From positions 24,459 through 30,728 of the forward strand of contig NZ_MOMC01000026.1 of NCBI RefSeq assembly GCF_001983105.1: a stretch of DNA of 6,270 nt. Direction: 5' to 3'. The DNA is from Pseudofrankia asymbiotica. Its GTDB lineage: Bacteria; Actinomycetota; Actinomycetes; Frankiales; Frankiaceae. The translations under genes were made by a program, and so were the position numbers. The number at the start of each line of letters is the position of its first letter. Position 1 is the stretch's first letter. The notes below the pieces were generated by a model. That model searched no databases, was not told the DNA's origin, and saw only the letters and a list, made by a program, of their open reading frames with translations. Shown here one piece after another: positions 1 through 6,120 of this stretch.

Positions 1-790
1 GCAGCGCCTGCTCCATGGCGGCGGAGTCGTGGCCGTCGACCGGGCCGACGTACTTCAGGCCGAGGTCCTCGAACATGCCCTGCGGCTGGACGACGTCCTT
101 GATGCCCCGCTTGATGCCGTGCAGCGCGTCGAACAGCGGGGCGCCGACCAGCGGGGTGCGGCCGAGGACCTGCTTGACGACGTCGAGCACCTGCTCGTAC
201 TCGGGGGCCAGGCGCAGCGCGGCGAGGTGGTCGGCGAGGCCGCCGATCGTCGGCGCGTAGGAGCGGCCGTTGTCGTTCACGACGATGACGACCTTGCGGT
301 CGCCGGCGGCGATGTTGTTGATCGCCTCCCAGCACATGCCGCCGGTGAGCGCGCCGTCGCCGACGACGGCGACGACGTGGCGGTCCTCGCCGCGCAGGGC
401 GTAGGCCCGCGACAGGCCATCGGCGTAGGAGAGCGCGGTGGAGGCGTGCGAGTTCTCGATGATGTCGTGGTCGGACTCGGCCTGGCTGGGGTAGCCGGAC
501 ATCCCGCCACGCTGGCGCAGCTTCTCGAAACCGTCGGCACGGCCAGTGAGCAGCTTGTGCACATAAGCCTGATGACCGGTGTCAAAGAGGACTCGGTCAA
601 AGGGCGAGTCGAATACCCGATGAATTGCCATCGTCAGCTCGACCGCGCCCAGGTTCGGACCGAGGTGGCCACCAGTACGCGCGACCGCGTGGATCAGGAA
701 ATCGCGGATCTCCGCGGCCAGGACGGGCAGCTCCTCGAGGCTGAGTCGTTTGACGTCCTGTGGGCTGTTGATCGTCGACAGCAGCGGCAC
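1..790 (-). CDS. dxs: 1-deoxy-D-xylulose-5-phosphate synthase (Dxs), N-terminal 263 residues; 3' end outside window
   Basis: Dxs is a cytoplasmic, thiamine-diphosphate-dependent enzyme that condenses pyruvate with glyceraldehyde 3-phosphate to DXP, the first step of the MEP isoprenoid pathway (also feeding thiamine and pyridoxal). The reading frame is open from 790 to the window edge and starts [17 protein letters not shown], typical of actinobacterial Dxs. Visible motifs: GGHLGPNLG (His42), [10 protein letters not shown] (His73), the ThDP/Mg motif GDGALTGG with Gly-Asp-Gly at 144-146, and NDN at 172-174. By comparison with the family, Asp145 and Asn174 should bind Mg2+. About 263 of an expected 620-650 residues are present; the transketolase-like pyrimidine-binding and C-terminal domains are missing from view. 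GTG at 790 is preferred: a GGGAG Shine-Dalgarno ends 8 nt upstream, whereas the in-frame GTG at 799 would lie almost on top of it. Codon usage is mosaic: the first ~94 codons use many A/T third bases, the rest almost none. Identity is near certain. Confidence 0.97.
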   Translation of the reverse strand, partial: MPLLSTINSPQDVKRLSLEELPVLAAEIRDFLIHAVARTGGHLGPNLGAVELTMAIHRVFDSPFDRVLFDTGHQAYVHKLLTGRADGFEKLRQRGGMSGYPSQAESDHDIIENSHASTALSYADGLSRAYALRGEDRHVVAVVGDGALTGGMCWEAINNIAAGDRKVVIVVNDNGRSYAPTIGGLADHLAALRLAPEYEQVLDVVKQVLGRTPLVGAPLFDALHGIKRGIKDVVQPQGMFEDLGLKYVGPVDGHDSAAMEQAL

Positions 791-798
791 GGCGTGCA

Positions 799-809
799 CT
801 CCCTCCCCC
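799..809 (-). promoter_or_regulatory. Shine-Dalgarno sequence of dxs
   Basis: On the minus strand this reads GGGGGAGGGAG. Its last five bases (GGGAG) end 8 nt before the GTG at 790, a good spacing. This decides between the two in-frame GTG codons at 790 and 799, because the upstream one would overlap the site. Confidence 0.6.
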
Positions 810-839
810 GACTGGGGTATCGGTCCCGGGGTCCGGGAA

Positions 840-845
840 AGCCTA
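840..845 (-). promoter_or_regulatory. candidate -10 element for dxs
   Basis: On the minus strand this reads TAGGCT, matching the actinobacterial TANNNT -10 pattern. It would place transcription start near 833 and give a leader of about 43 nt containing the Shine-Dalgarno sequence. No good -35 hexamer is seen at 16-19 nt upstream, so this is a weak call. A second TANNNT match (TAGGTT, 998-1003, minus) is an alternative. Confidence 0.28.
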
Positions 846-855
846 GCCTGGCCGG

Positions 856-884
856 ATGTCGGCCAAGGGACCGGCACCCGACAT
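856..884. repeat. inverted repeat ATGTCGG-N15-CCGACAT upstream of dxs
   Basis: The two 7-bp arms (856-862 and 878-884) are perfect inverses and lie just upstream of the candidate dxs -10 element. The motif ATGTCGG recurs at 1025-1031, where its GTCGG part pairs with CCGAC at 1036-1040. The arrangement could be an operator or a transcript hairpin. At this GC content, a chance occurrence is also possible. Confidence 0.3.
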
Positions 885-1312
885 GTGAGATCACCACGGC
901 CGCGGGTGAATTCGCGCGTTTTGGCGGTAGAATCCGCTCCCCGCCGCGGCGACACTCCGCTATAGCAACATCGCGTCCCGGCACCGGTACTCTGCTGAAC
1001 CTACCGCCGTTCGGCCGCCACGCCATGTCGGTCATCCGACTACCCGCCGACGCCGGTCTGGCCTGGTCCGGCCGCCAGCGTGTCCGGGGGAACGCATCAC
1101 CCCAAGATGGCGGCGCCGCCCCCGGAAAGGCCGGGTTAGCCACCGACACCGCATCGTCACAATGCCGATACGCCATCCGGGCAATCGGTACACGGATTAT
1201 CGACACGGCGCGCCGCGCGACAGCGTTCCGTCACCGGCCGCCGGTCCACGAACGAGCGGGCCGGGACCGACCGTCCGCTTCGTCGCGGCCCGACCGACCG
1301 GTTTCGCGCGGA

Positions 1313-1337
1313 TCGCCCCGGCCGGCCCTGGAGGCGA
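1313..1337 (-). terminator. possible U-less hairpin terminator after the methyltransferase gene
   Basis: The arms TCGCC (1313-1317) and GGCGA (1333-1337) pair perfectly. Two more C-G pairs follow across a bulged A, around a GGCCGG-rich loop. The hairpin begins about 14 nt after the stop codon at 1351. There is no T-tract, which is common for actinobacterial terminators but makes the call weak in GC-rich DNA. Confidence 0.25.
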
Positions 1338-1350
1338 GACCGGCCTGGCG

Positions 1351-3024
1351 CTAGGGCATGGGGACCAGGCGCGCGACGCACTCGATGTGCGCGGTCATCG
1401 GGAAGAGATCGAAGGCGCGCACGCCGTCGACCTGGTAGCCGGCCGCCGCCGCGGCGGCGAGGTCGCGCCCGAGCGCGACCGGGTCGCAGGCCACGTAGGC
1501 GACCGCCCGAGGCCGCAACGCCAGCAGCGCGGTCAGCACGTCCGTGCCGGCGCCGGTCCGCGGCGGGTCCAGCACCGCCACGTCGATGCCGCCTCCGCCC
1601 CCGCCCGGGCCGTCGGCGGGACGGGCGCCGCCGCCGACGCAGTGACGCACGGTCGCCGCCGTCACCCGCACCGGCCGGACCGACACCCACGGCAGATCGG
1701 CGAGGCTGCGGGTCGCCGAGGCGACCGCGGCGGCGTCGGACTCCATCGCGATCACCTCGCCGTCCGGGCCGACCGCCTCGGCGAGGAAGGCCGCGAACAG
1801 GCCGGCGCCCGCGTACAGGTCGAGGGCCCGCTCCCCCGGCCGCGGCTCGAGCGCGGCGAGCACCGCGCCGACGAGCGTGCGCGCCGCCGCCGGGTGGATC
1901 TGCCAGAACGCGGACGCGTCGACCCGGAACTCCCGGCCCAGCACCCGCTCGACCAGCCCGCCGCCGTGAGCCGCCCGGCCGACGTCGCGCGACGTGCCGC
2001 CGGTCGGGCGAACAGCCACCCGCCCGGAGCTCACGCTCGCCGCGACCTCGACCGCCTCCGCCCCCGGAAAGCGCCGCCCGGCGACGGCATCCACGACCAG
2101 CGGATGCGCGATCCGGCAGTCGGGCGTGGCCACGACCTGGTGCGATCGGTGCATCCGCAGCCCCACCTCGCCGTCCGCGGTCACGGCGAAACGCATCCGA
2201 GAGCGCCAGCCGAGCCCTTCGCCGGCTGGCGGAGCCACCGCGCGATCTCCCTGGCGTGCCCGTCCCCCCTGGCCCACCTGCCGCGCCGGGCCGCCCGCGG
2301 CGACGTCATCCGCCTCGCCGCCCGGGGCGGGCACCGGCTCGACCGTGACGGCGAGCCCCGACGTGCCCATCGCGACGCCCCGCTCGTCACCCTTCCCGCC
2401 ATCGTGGGCCACGTGGGCGGCCAGGCCCCCCTGGTGGCGCAACGCCTCGACGACCACCTCGGCCTTCAGCCGCCGCTGGGCGGCGGGTGAGGCGTGCTGC
2501 CAGTCGCAGCCACCGCAGCCACCCTGCCCGAGGGGAGTGCGGCCACGTTCGCCCTGTGCCCCTCCCGGAGCCCCTGGCCGCGTCGCCTCTGCCGGGGCCG
2601 CCGGCCTGGGCGGCCCCGCGTGCGGGCAGGGCGCCTCCACCCGGTCGGGTGAGGGCTCGATGATCTCGACGGCGTCGGCGCGCCAGTACCGGTCGTGGGA
2701 ACGGTCGGTGACGCGGGCGCGCACCCGCTCGCCGGGCAGCGCATGCCGGACGAACACCACCCGGCCGCCGGACCGCGCCACACACGACCCGCCGTGGGCG
2801 ACCGGGCCCACCTCCAGATCGATCAGTTCGCCGCCCGTGTGGTCCTCGCCGCCCTCGCCGCCCTCGCCGTCCCTGTCACCGTCGTACTCCTCGTCGGCCC
2901 ACCGCGCACCCGCGCGATGGTCGCCGCCAGGGCCGGCCTGGTCGGTCCTGGCCGGTCCATGGCCCGAGGAGGCGCGAGAACGTCCCGCCTCGGGCCGACG
3001 GCGGCCCCGCGTCCCCGGCGGCAC
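1351..3024 (-). CDS. TrmA/RumA-family class I SAM-dependent uracil-C5 RNA methyltransferase with TRAM domain
   Basis: Predicted to methylate C5 of a uridine in rRNA or tRNA using S-adenosylmethionine; the exact target cannot be read from sequence. The 557-residue product has a disordered N-terminus (1-65), a TRAM RNA-binding domain (about 66-123, ELIDLEVGPVAHGG), a predicted Fe-S site (Cys133, Cys170 and Cys173 in CGGCDWQH, Cys303 in PDC), a SAM-binding LDLYAGAG loop (401-408), DPPRTGAG (486-493), the presumed nucleophile Cys513 in YVACDP, and the C-terminal HIEC with Glu548. All catalytic motifs are intact. It is longer than usual because of low-complexity inserts at about 139-166, 204-268 and 464-479. 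GTG at 3024 shares one base with the transporter stop (TAGTG) and has GGAGG just upstream. No ATG, GTG or TTG follows before the TRAM domain, so this start is well supported. Translational coupling to the transporter is inferred. Confidence 0.92.
   Translation of the reverse strand: MPPGTRGRRRPEAGRSRASSGHGPARTDQAGPGGDHRAGARWADEEYDGDRDGEGGEGGEDHTGGELIDLEVGPVAHGGSCVARSGGRVVFVRHALPGERVRARVTDRSHDRYWRADAVEIIEPSPDRVEAPCPHAGPPRPAAPAEATRPGAPGGAQGERGRTPLGQGGCGGCDWQHASPAAQRRLKAEVVVEALRHQGGLAAHVAHDGGKGDERGVAMGTSGLAVTVEPVPAPGGEADDVAAGGPARQVGQGGRARQGDRAVAPPAGEGLGWRSRMRFAVTADGEVGLRMHRSHQVVATPDCRIAHPLVVDAVAGRRFPGAEAVEVAASVSSGRVAVRPTGGTSRDVGRAAHGGGLVERVLGREFRVDASAFWQIHPAAARTLVGAVLAALEPRPGERALDLYAGAGLFAAFLAEAVGPDGEVIAMESDAAAVASATRSLADLPWVSVRPVRVTAATVRHCVGGGARPADGPGGGGGGIDVAVLDPPRTGAGTDVLTALLALRPRAVAYVACDPVALGRDLAAAAAAGYQVDGVRAFDLFPMTAHIECVARLVPMP
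2844..2870. repeat. three tandem copies of a 9-bp unit inside the methyltransferase gene
   Basis: On the plus strand the unit is CCTCGCCGC, repeated three times, the last copy ending in T. On the coding strand it gives a Gly-Glu repeat (GEGGEGGED, residues 53-61) in the disordered leader just before the TRAM domain. Such short repeats are prone to in-frame length change. Confidence 0.7.
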
Positions 3025-5105
3025 TAGCCCTCCGCCCCGTCGGCTCGGCCGGACAACGCGGTCGAGCCGGGCGACGGTGCCGACGGCTCCTTCGCGCCGA
3101 CGGCGGCGACGGCGCCGGGTCCGCGCGGCCCGGCCTGGCCGCGCCGGACGGCGCCGGCGGCCTCCCCGTCCATGCGGCGCTGCGCGTTCGACGACGACTC
3201 CAGCTGCCAGGGCACGCTCGTCACCATCACCCCGGGCTGGAACAGCAGCCTCGCCTTGAGCCGCAGCGCGCTCTGGTTGTGCAGCAGGTGCTCCCACCAG
3301 TGGCCGACGACGTACTCCGGGACGAACACCGCGACGACGTCGCGCGGGCTGTCCTTGCGGATGTCCGCGACGTACTTGAGCACCGGCCCGGTGATCTCCC
3401 GGTAGGGCGAGGCGAGCGTCACCAGGTCGATGGTGATGCCGCGCTCGTGCCACTCCTGGGTGAGCCGCTCCGCGTCGGCCGGGTCGACGGCGGCGGTCAC
3501 CGCGACCAGGCTGTGCGGCCTGGTCGCCTTGGCATAGGCGAGCGCGCGCAGCGTCGGCGCGTGGATCTTGCTGACCAGGACGACACCGTGCACCCGAGAC
3601 GGCAGCTTCGGCGGGCCGGGCGGCGGGGTGAGCTCGATGGCGATCCGGTCGTAGTGCTTGCGCACCGCCCGCATCGCCACGAAGATCACCGGCATCGCGA
3701 TGACGACGATGTACGCGCCGTGGGTGAACTTCGTCGCCAGCACGAGGATGAGCACGAGGCCCGTCATGCAGGCCCCGAAGAAGTTGATCGTCTGCGCGCG
3801 GCGGACCCTGCGCCGCCCGCCCGGCGTGGTGGCGAGTGTCGACTCGCCGCGCAGCACCCGCTGCCAGTGGCGCACCATGCCGGACTGGCTCAGGGTGAAC
3901 GAGACGAACACGCCGACGATGTAGAGCTGGATCAGCCGGGTGGTCTCGGCCTTGAACACCACCACCAGCAGGATGGCGAAGCCGGCCAGCAGCAGGATCC
4001 CGTTGGAGTAGGCGAGCCGGTCGCCGCGGGTGTGCAGCTGGCGCGGCAGGTAGCCGTCGCGGGCGAGGATCGAGCCGAGCACCGGGAAGCCGTTGAACGC
4101 CGTGTTCGCGGCCAGGATCAGGATCAGCGTCGTCACCGCGGCGATGTAGACGAACCCGATCGAGCCCCCGCCGAACACGGCCGCCGCGACCTGCGCGATC
4201 ACCGTCGGCTGTTCGCCGTGCGAACCGACGAGGTTCTTCGCGTCCTCGGCGACATGCACCTTGCTGGCCATCGCGAGCACGGTGACGCCGATGAACATCA
4301 GCGCGGCGATCAGGCCCATCGCCAGCAGCGTCGATGCCGCGTTCTTGCTCTTGGGTGGGCGGAATGCCGGCACGCCGTTACTGATCGCCTCGACGCCGGT
4401 CAACGCCGTACAGCCCGAGGAGAACGCCCGCAGCGCGAGGAACGCGAGTGCCAGCCCGGAGTAGTGGTTGGCCGCGACGACGTGGTAGTCGGCGCTCTCC
4501 GCCCGCGGAGTGTGTCCGAAGGCCATCTTCACGAACCCGATGACGATCATGACGAAGATGCCGAGGATGAACCCGTAGGTCGGGATCGCGAACGCGGTGC
4601 CCGACTCGCGCACGCCGCGCAGGTTCATCATCGTCAGCACGACGATGAGCAGCACCGCGATGATCACCTTGTGCTGGGCGAGGCTGGTGACCGCGCTGGT
4701 CAGGTTCGCCACGCCGGCGGACACCGACACGGCGACGGTCAGCACGTAGTCGACCAGCAGGGCGCTGGCGACCGTGAGCCCCGCCGGCCCGCCGATGTTC
4801 TCCGTCGCCACCTCGTAGTCGCCGCCCCCGCTGGGGTAGGCGTGCACGGTCTGACGGTAGGACGCGACGACGGTCAGCATGAGCGCGACGACGACGAGCG
4901 CGATCCACGGCGTGAAGTGATAGAACGCCAGGCCGCCGAGCGAGAGAACCAGCAGGATCTCCTCGGTCGCGTACGACACCGAGGACAGCGCGTCGCTGGC
5001 GAATACGGGCAGAGCGACCCGCTTCGGCAGCAACGTCTCTCCGAGCCGGTCACTTCCGAGGGGGCGGCCGACCCAGATGCGCTTCAGCCGGTCCGTGAGC
5101 GCCAC
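3024..5105 (-). CDS. APC-superfamily transporter, KimA/YdaO-like (probable K+ importer)
   Basis: A 693-residue membrane protein, usually annotated as an amino acid permease. I count about 12 TM segments (roughly 31-60, 66-85, 108-137, 146-161, 173-194, 215-244, 258-283, 314-335, 366-385, 390-411, 440-458, 461-480), a soluble alpha/beta C-terminal domain (about 500-640) and a low-complexity Ala/Gly/Pro tail (641-693). The motifs FASDALSSVSYATEE, YPSGGGDYEVATEN, LLVDYVLTVAVSVSAG, ALTGVEAISNGVP and LAANTAFNGFP closely resemble B. subtilis KimA, a K+ importer. From memory, KimA residues Asp36, Tyr43, Tyr118, Thr230, Glu233 and Tyr377 correspond here to Asp38, Tyr45, Tyr120, Thr236, Glu239 and Tyr395. 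The divergent RCK genes support a potassium role, though substrate is an inference. The GTG start has an in-frame TAG four codons upstream (5115-5117), no Shine-Dalgarno sequence, and a -10 element 7 nt away, suggesting a leaderless mRNA. Confidence 0.9.
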   Translation of the reverse strand: MALTDRLKRIWVGRPLGSDRLGETLLPKRVALPVFASDALSSVSYATEEILLVLSLGGLAFYHFTPWIALVVVALMLTVVASYRQTVHAYPSGGGDYEVATENIGGPAGLTVASALLVDYVLTVAVSVSAGVANLTSAVTSLAQHKVIIAVLLIVVLTMMNLRGVRESGTAFAIPTYGFILGIFVMIVIGFVKMAFGHTPRAESADYHVVAANHYSGLALAFLALRAFSSGCTALTGVEAISNGVPAFRPPKSKNAASTLLAMGLIAALMFIGVTVLAMASKVHVAEDAKNLVGSHGEQPTVIAQVAAAVFGGGSIGFVYIAAVTTLILILAANTAFNGFPVLGSILARDGYLPRQLHTRGDRLAYSNGILLLAGFAILLVVVFKAETTRLIQLYIVGVFVSFTLSQSGMVRHWQRVLRGESTLATTPGGRRRVRRAQTINFFGACMTGLVLILVLATKFTHGAYIVVIAMPVIFVAMRAVRKHYDRIAIELTPPPGPPKLPSRVHGVVLVSKIHAPTLRALAYAKATRPHSLVAVTAAVDPADAERLTQEWHERGITIDLVTLASPYREITGPVLKYVADIRKDSPRDVVAVFVPEYVVGHWWEHLLHNQSALRLKARLLFQPGVMVTSVPWQLESSSNAQRRMDGEAAGAVRRGQAGPRGPGAVAAVGAKEPSAPSPGSTALSGRADGAEG

Positions 5106-5111
5106 GCGCAG

Positions 5112-5117
5112 ATGCTA
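5112..5117 (-). promoter_or_regulatory. candidate -10 element of the transporter-methyltransferase operon
   Basis: On the minus strand this reads TAGCAT (TANNNT). Its last base is 7 nt from the G of the GTG start at 5105, which would make that G the transcription start (leaderless). No convincing -35 lies 16-19 nt upstream. A TCGACA hexamer at 5129-5134 resembles a -35 but its spacing of 11 nt is too short. There is no Shine-Dalgarno sequence before the GTG. Confidence 0.4.
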
Positions 5118-5175
5118 CCGAGCAACCCTGTCGATCTGTTCGGCGCGGCACATATCGCCAAGGCCCGGCCAGAGT

Positions 5176-5210
5176 GCCGGGGTGGGCGCGGACCGCCCGG
5201 GATCCCCGGC
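5176..5210. repeat. imperfect hairpin in the divergent promoter region
   Basis: The outer arms GCCGGGG (5176-5182) and CCCCGGC (5204-5210) are perfect inverses. The inner arms GGGCG (5184-5188) and CGCCC (5194-5198) are also perfect inverses, separated from the outer pair by an asymmetric internal loop. It could be an operator or a transcript structure; chance is possible at this GC content. Confidence 0.35.
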
Positions 5211-5233
5211 GCGCACCGTCGCGGTGATCATCC

Positions 5234-5263
5234 CGTGCCTGGAAAGCCCAGCACGCCAGCACG
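5234..5263. repeat. clustered half-sites: CGTGCCTGG followed by two tandem CCAGCACG
   Basis: CCAGCACG occurs twice back to back (5248-5255, 5256-5263). CGTGCCTGG at 5234-5242 is its inverse complement with one extra C, 5 nt before the first copy. The palindrome CGCATGCG (5262-5269) follows. Three related half-sites within 30 bp between two divergent promoters resemble a transcription-factor binding site. No known regulator consensus is recognised. Confidence 0.45.
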
Positions 5264-5411
5264 CATGCGCCCCGTCACGACGTCGCCGCCCGCCGGCCGG
5301 CGCTCCGCCGCGACCACCTGGCATGTGACCCGCGGCATAGCCCGCGCAGCGAGGCCGACGGGCGCCACGGGCGCGTCGGGCGCGCGCCGCCCACGCGACG
5401 GCGCCGGTCCG

Positions 5412-5441
5412 TCGACCCAGGGCATCGGACACCGCTACGCT
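5412..5441 (+). promoter_or_regulatory. candidate promoter of the TrkA pair
   Basis: A -35-like TCGACC (5412-5417), an 18-nt spacer and a TANNNT-type -10 TACGCT (5436-5441) precede the ATG at 5450. Eight bases separate the -10 from the A of the ATG, so the mRNA would begin at or within about two bases of the start codon. No Shine-Dalgarno sequence is present (the upstream bases are CTCGCCCC), consistent with leaderless translation. Confidence 0.45.
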
Positions 5442-5449
5442 CTCGCCCC

Positions 5450-6115
5450 ATGCACGTCGTGATCCTCGGCTGCGGCCGGGTCGGCTCGGCCCTGGCGATC
5501 GAGCTCGAACGTTTCGGGCACGGCGTCGCCGTCATCGACCAGGACCCCACCGCCTTCCACCGGCTGCCGCCGTCGTTCACCGGCAGCAAGATCACCGGTG
5601 TCGGGTTCGACAGGGACACTCTGATCGAGGCCGGCATCGAGAAGGCCGAGGCGTTCGCCTCGGTGTCCAGCGGCGACAACTCGAACATCATCTCCGCCCG
5701 GGTGGCGCGGGAGATGTTCGGCGTCCAGCGGGTCGTCGCCCGGATCTACGACCCCCGCCGGGCCGAGGTCTACGAGCGGCTCGGCATCCCGACGGTGGCC
5801 ACCGTGCGCTGGACGCGCGACCAGATGCTCGCCCGGCTGCTGCCCGAGGCGGTCACCCCGGAGTGGACCCATCCGTCCGGTGCCGCCCTGATGACCCAGT
5901 TCACCCCCGCGAAGGGCTGGGCCGGCCGGCCGGTCAAGGAGATCGAGCAGGCGGCCGGCATCCGGGTCGCCTGCCTGACCCGATACGGCGACGGCATCAT
6001 CCCGGACGGGCGCACCATGGTGCAGGACGGCGACATCCTGCACGCCACCGTGGCTCGCAAACGCGTCGCCGAGGCCGAGGCCGTCGCCCGCGCCAACCCA
6101 CCCAAGGGAGCCTGA
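5450..6115 (+). CDS. ceoB: TrkA-family (RCK/KTN) potassium uptake regulatory protein, CeoB-like
   Basis: A cytoplasmic regulatory subunit of potassium transport systems that binds NAD(H) or related nucleotides and gates a membrane partner. The 221-residue protein has one RCK_N and one RCK_C domain, about half of E. coli TrkA (which is a duplicated fusion). It begins with the Rossmann motif GCGRVG (Gly7, Gly9, Gly12) and has an acidic end to beta-2 (VIDQD, Asp30/Asp32), the expected nucleotide-ribose contact. SSGDNSNIISARVAR (73-87) matches the conserved RCK_N core. RCK_C spans about 138-215 (GRPVKEIEQAAGIRVACLTR...QDGDILHATV). The arrangement matches mycobacterial ceoB, which also lies beside a second TrkA gene and a divergent APC-type transporter gene. 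The membrane partner is not proven; the adjacent KimA-like protein is the obvious candidate. ATG at 5450 places the Rossmann strand at residue 2, so there is little room for another start. Confidence 0.93.
   Translation: MHVVILGCGRVGSALAIELERFGHGVAVIDQDPTAFHRLPPSFTGSKITGVGFDRDTLIEAGIEKAEAFASVSSGDNSNIISARVAREMFGVQRVVARIYDPRRAEVYERLGIPTVATVRWTRDQMLARLLPEAVTPEWTHPSGAALMTQFTPAKGWAGRPVKEIEQAAGIRVACLTRYGDGIIPDGRTMVQDGDILHATVARKRVAEAEAVARANPPKGA
6105..6110 (+). promoter_or_regulatory. Shine-Dalgarno sequence of the second TrkA gene
   Basis: AGGGAG lies inside the last codons of the first TrkA gene and ends 10 nt before the ATG at 6121. With only 5 bp between the two genes, reinitiation after the first stop codon is likely. 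Confidence 0.45.
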
Positions 6116-6120
6116 GGGTC

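Larger units (their letters stand above)
791..1350. other. 560-bp region without a convincing gene between dxs and the methyltransferase gene
   Basis: Open frames run through this region on both strands, but none has a recognisable domain, a supported start or coding-like composition; they are Arg/Pro-rich and overlap dxs or the methyltransferase. The right end (about 1250-1350) is the 3' flank of the methyltransferase gene and includes a direct repeat GACCGACCG at 1265-1273 and 1292-1300. The left part carries the dxs leader, the candidate -10 and the ATGTCGG repeats. The stretch around 905-1010 and 1150-1205 is less GC-rich than the flanking genes and includes the palindrome GCTATAGC (959-966). 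No tRNA or riboswitch is recognised. Confidence 0.6.
5106..5449. other. 344-bp divergent intergenic region between transporter and TrkA genes
   Basis: No gene is supported here. The region carries candidate promoters at both ends, a GC-rich hairpin (5176-5210), a small inverted repeat CACCG-TCG-CGGTG (5214-5226), and a repeat cluster (5234-5269). This makes it the likely control region shared by the transporter operon and the RCK pair. I found no recognisable ydaO/c-di-AMP riboswitch core on either strand, consistent with leaderless starts. Confidence 0.6.

Noticed and set aside
928..933. TAGAAT, a good -10 match on the plus strand
   Set aside because: There is no proper -35 at suitable spacing and no plus-strand gene downstream; only an antisense or small RNA could use it, for which there is no other evidence.
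694..1206. 170-codon minus-strand open frame starting with GTG in the gap upstream of dxs
   Set aside because: It overlaps the first 97 bases of dxs in a different frame, is Arg/Pro/Ser-rich, and shows no recognisable domain.
29..1354. Open frame on the plus strand antisense to dxs, extending through the intergenic region
   Set aside because: It is in exact codon register opposite dxs, whose minus-strand translation is unmistakable; the antisense product is low-complexity Val/Asp/Arg.
3025..3453. Upstream extension of the methyltransferase frame into the transporter gene
   Set aside because: The extension is Arg/Ala/Gly-rich nonsense antiphase to the transporter's conserved C-terminal domain. 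The GTG at the transporter stop is the sensible start.
3024..5105. Assignment of the transporter as a plain amino acid permease
   Set aside because: The fold is APC, but the motif set and the soluble C-terminal domain resemble KimA, and the neighbours are potassium-type RCK proteins. I prefer K+ with the substrate left unproven.
5106..5449. ydaO-type c-di-AMP riboswitch before the KimA-like gene
   Set aside because: KimA genes in Bacillus have one, so I looked, but no conserved core is visible and the -10 element sits 7 nt from the start codon, leaving no 5' leader.
3279..5462. Long open frame (727 codons) on the plus strand antisense to the transporter gene
   Set aside because: Its His/Asp/Arg/Gln-rich product lacks any domain and is the expected stop-poor shadow of a GC3-biased membrane protein gene. 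The minus-strand frame has clear homology and TM segments.
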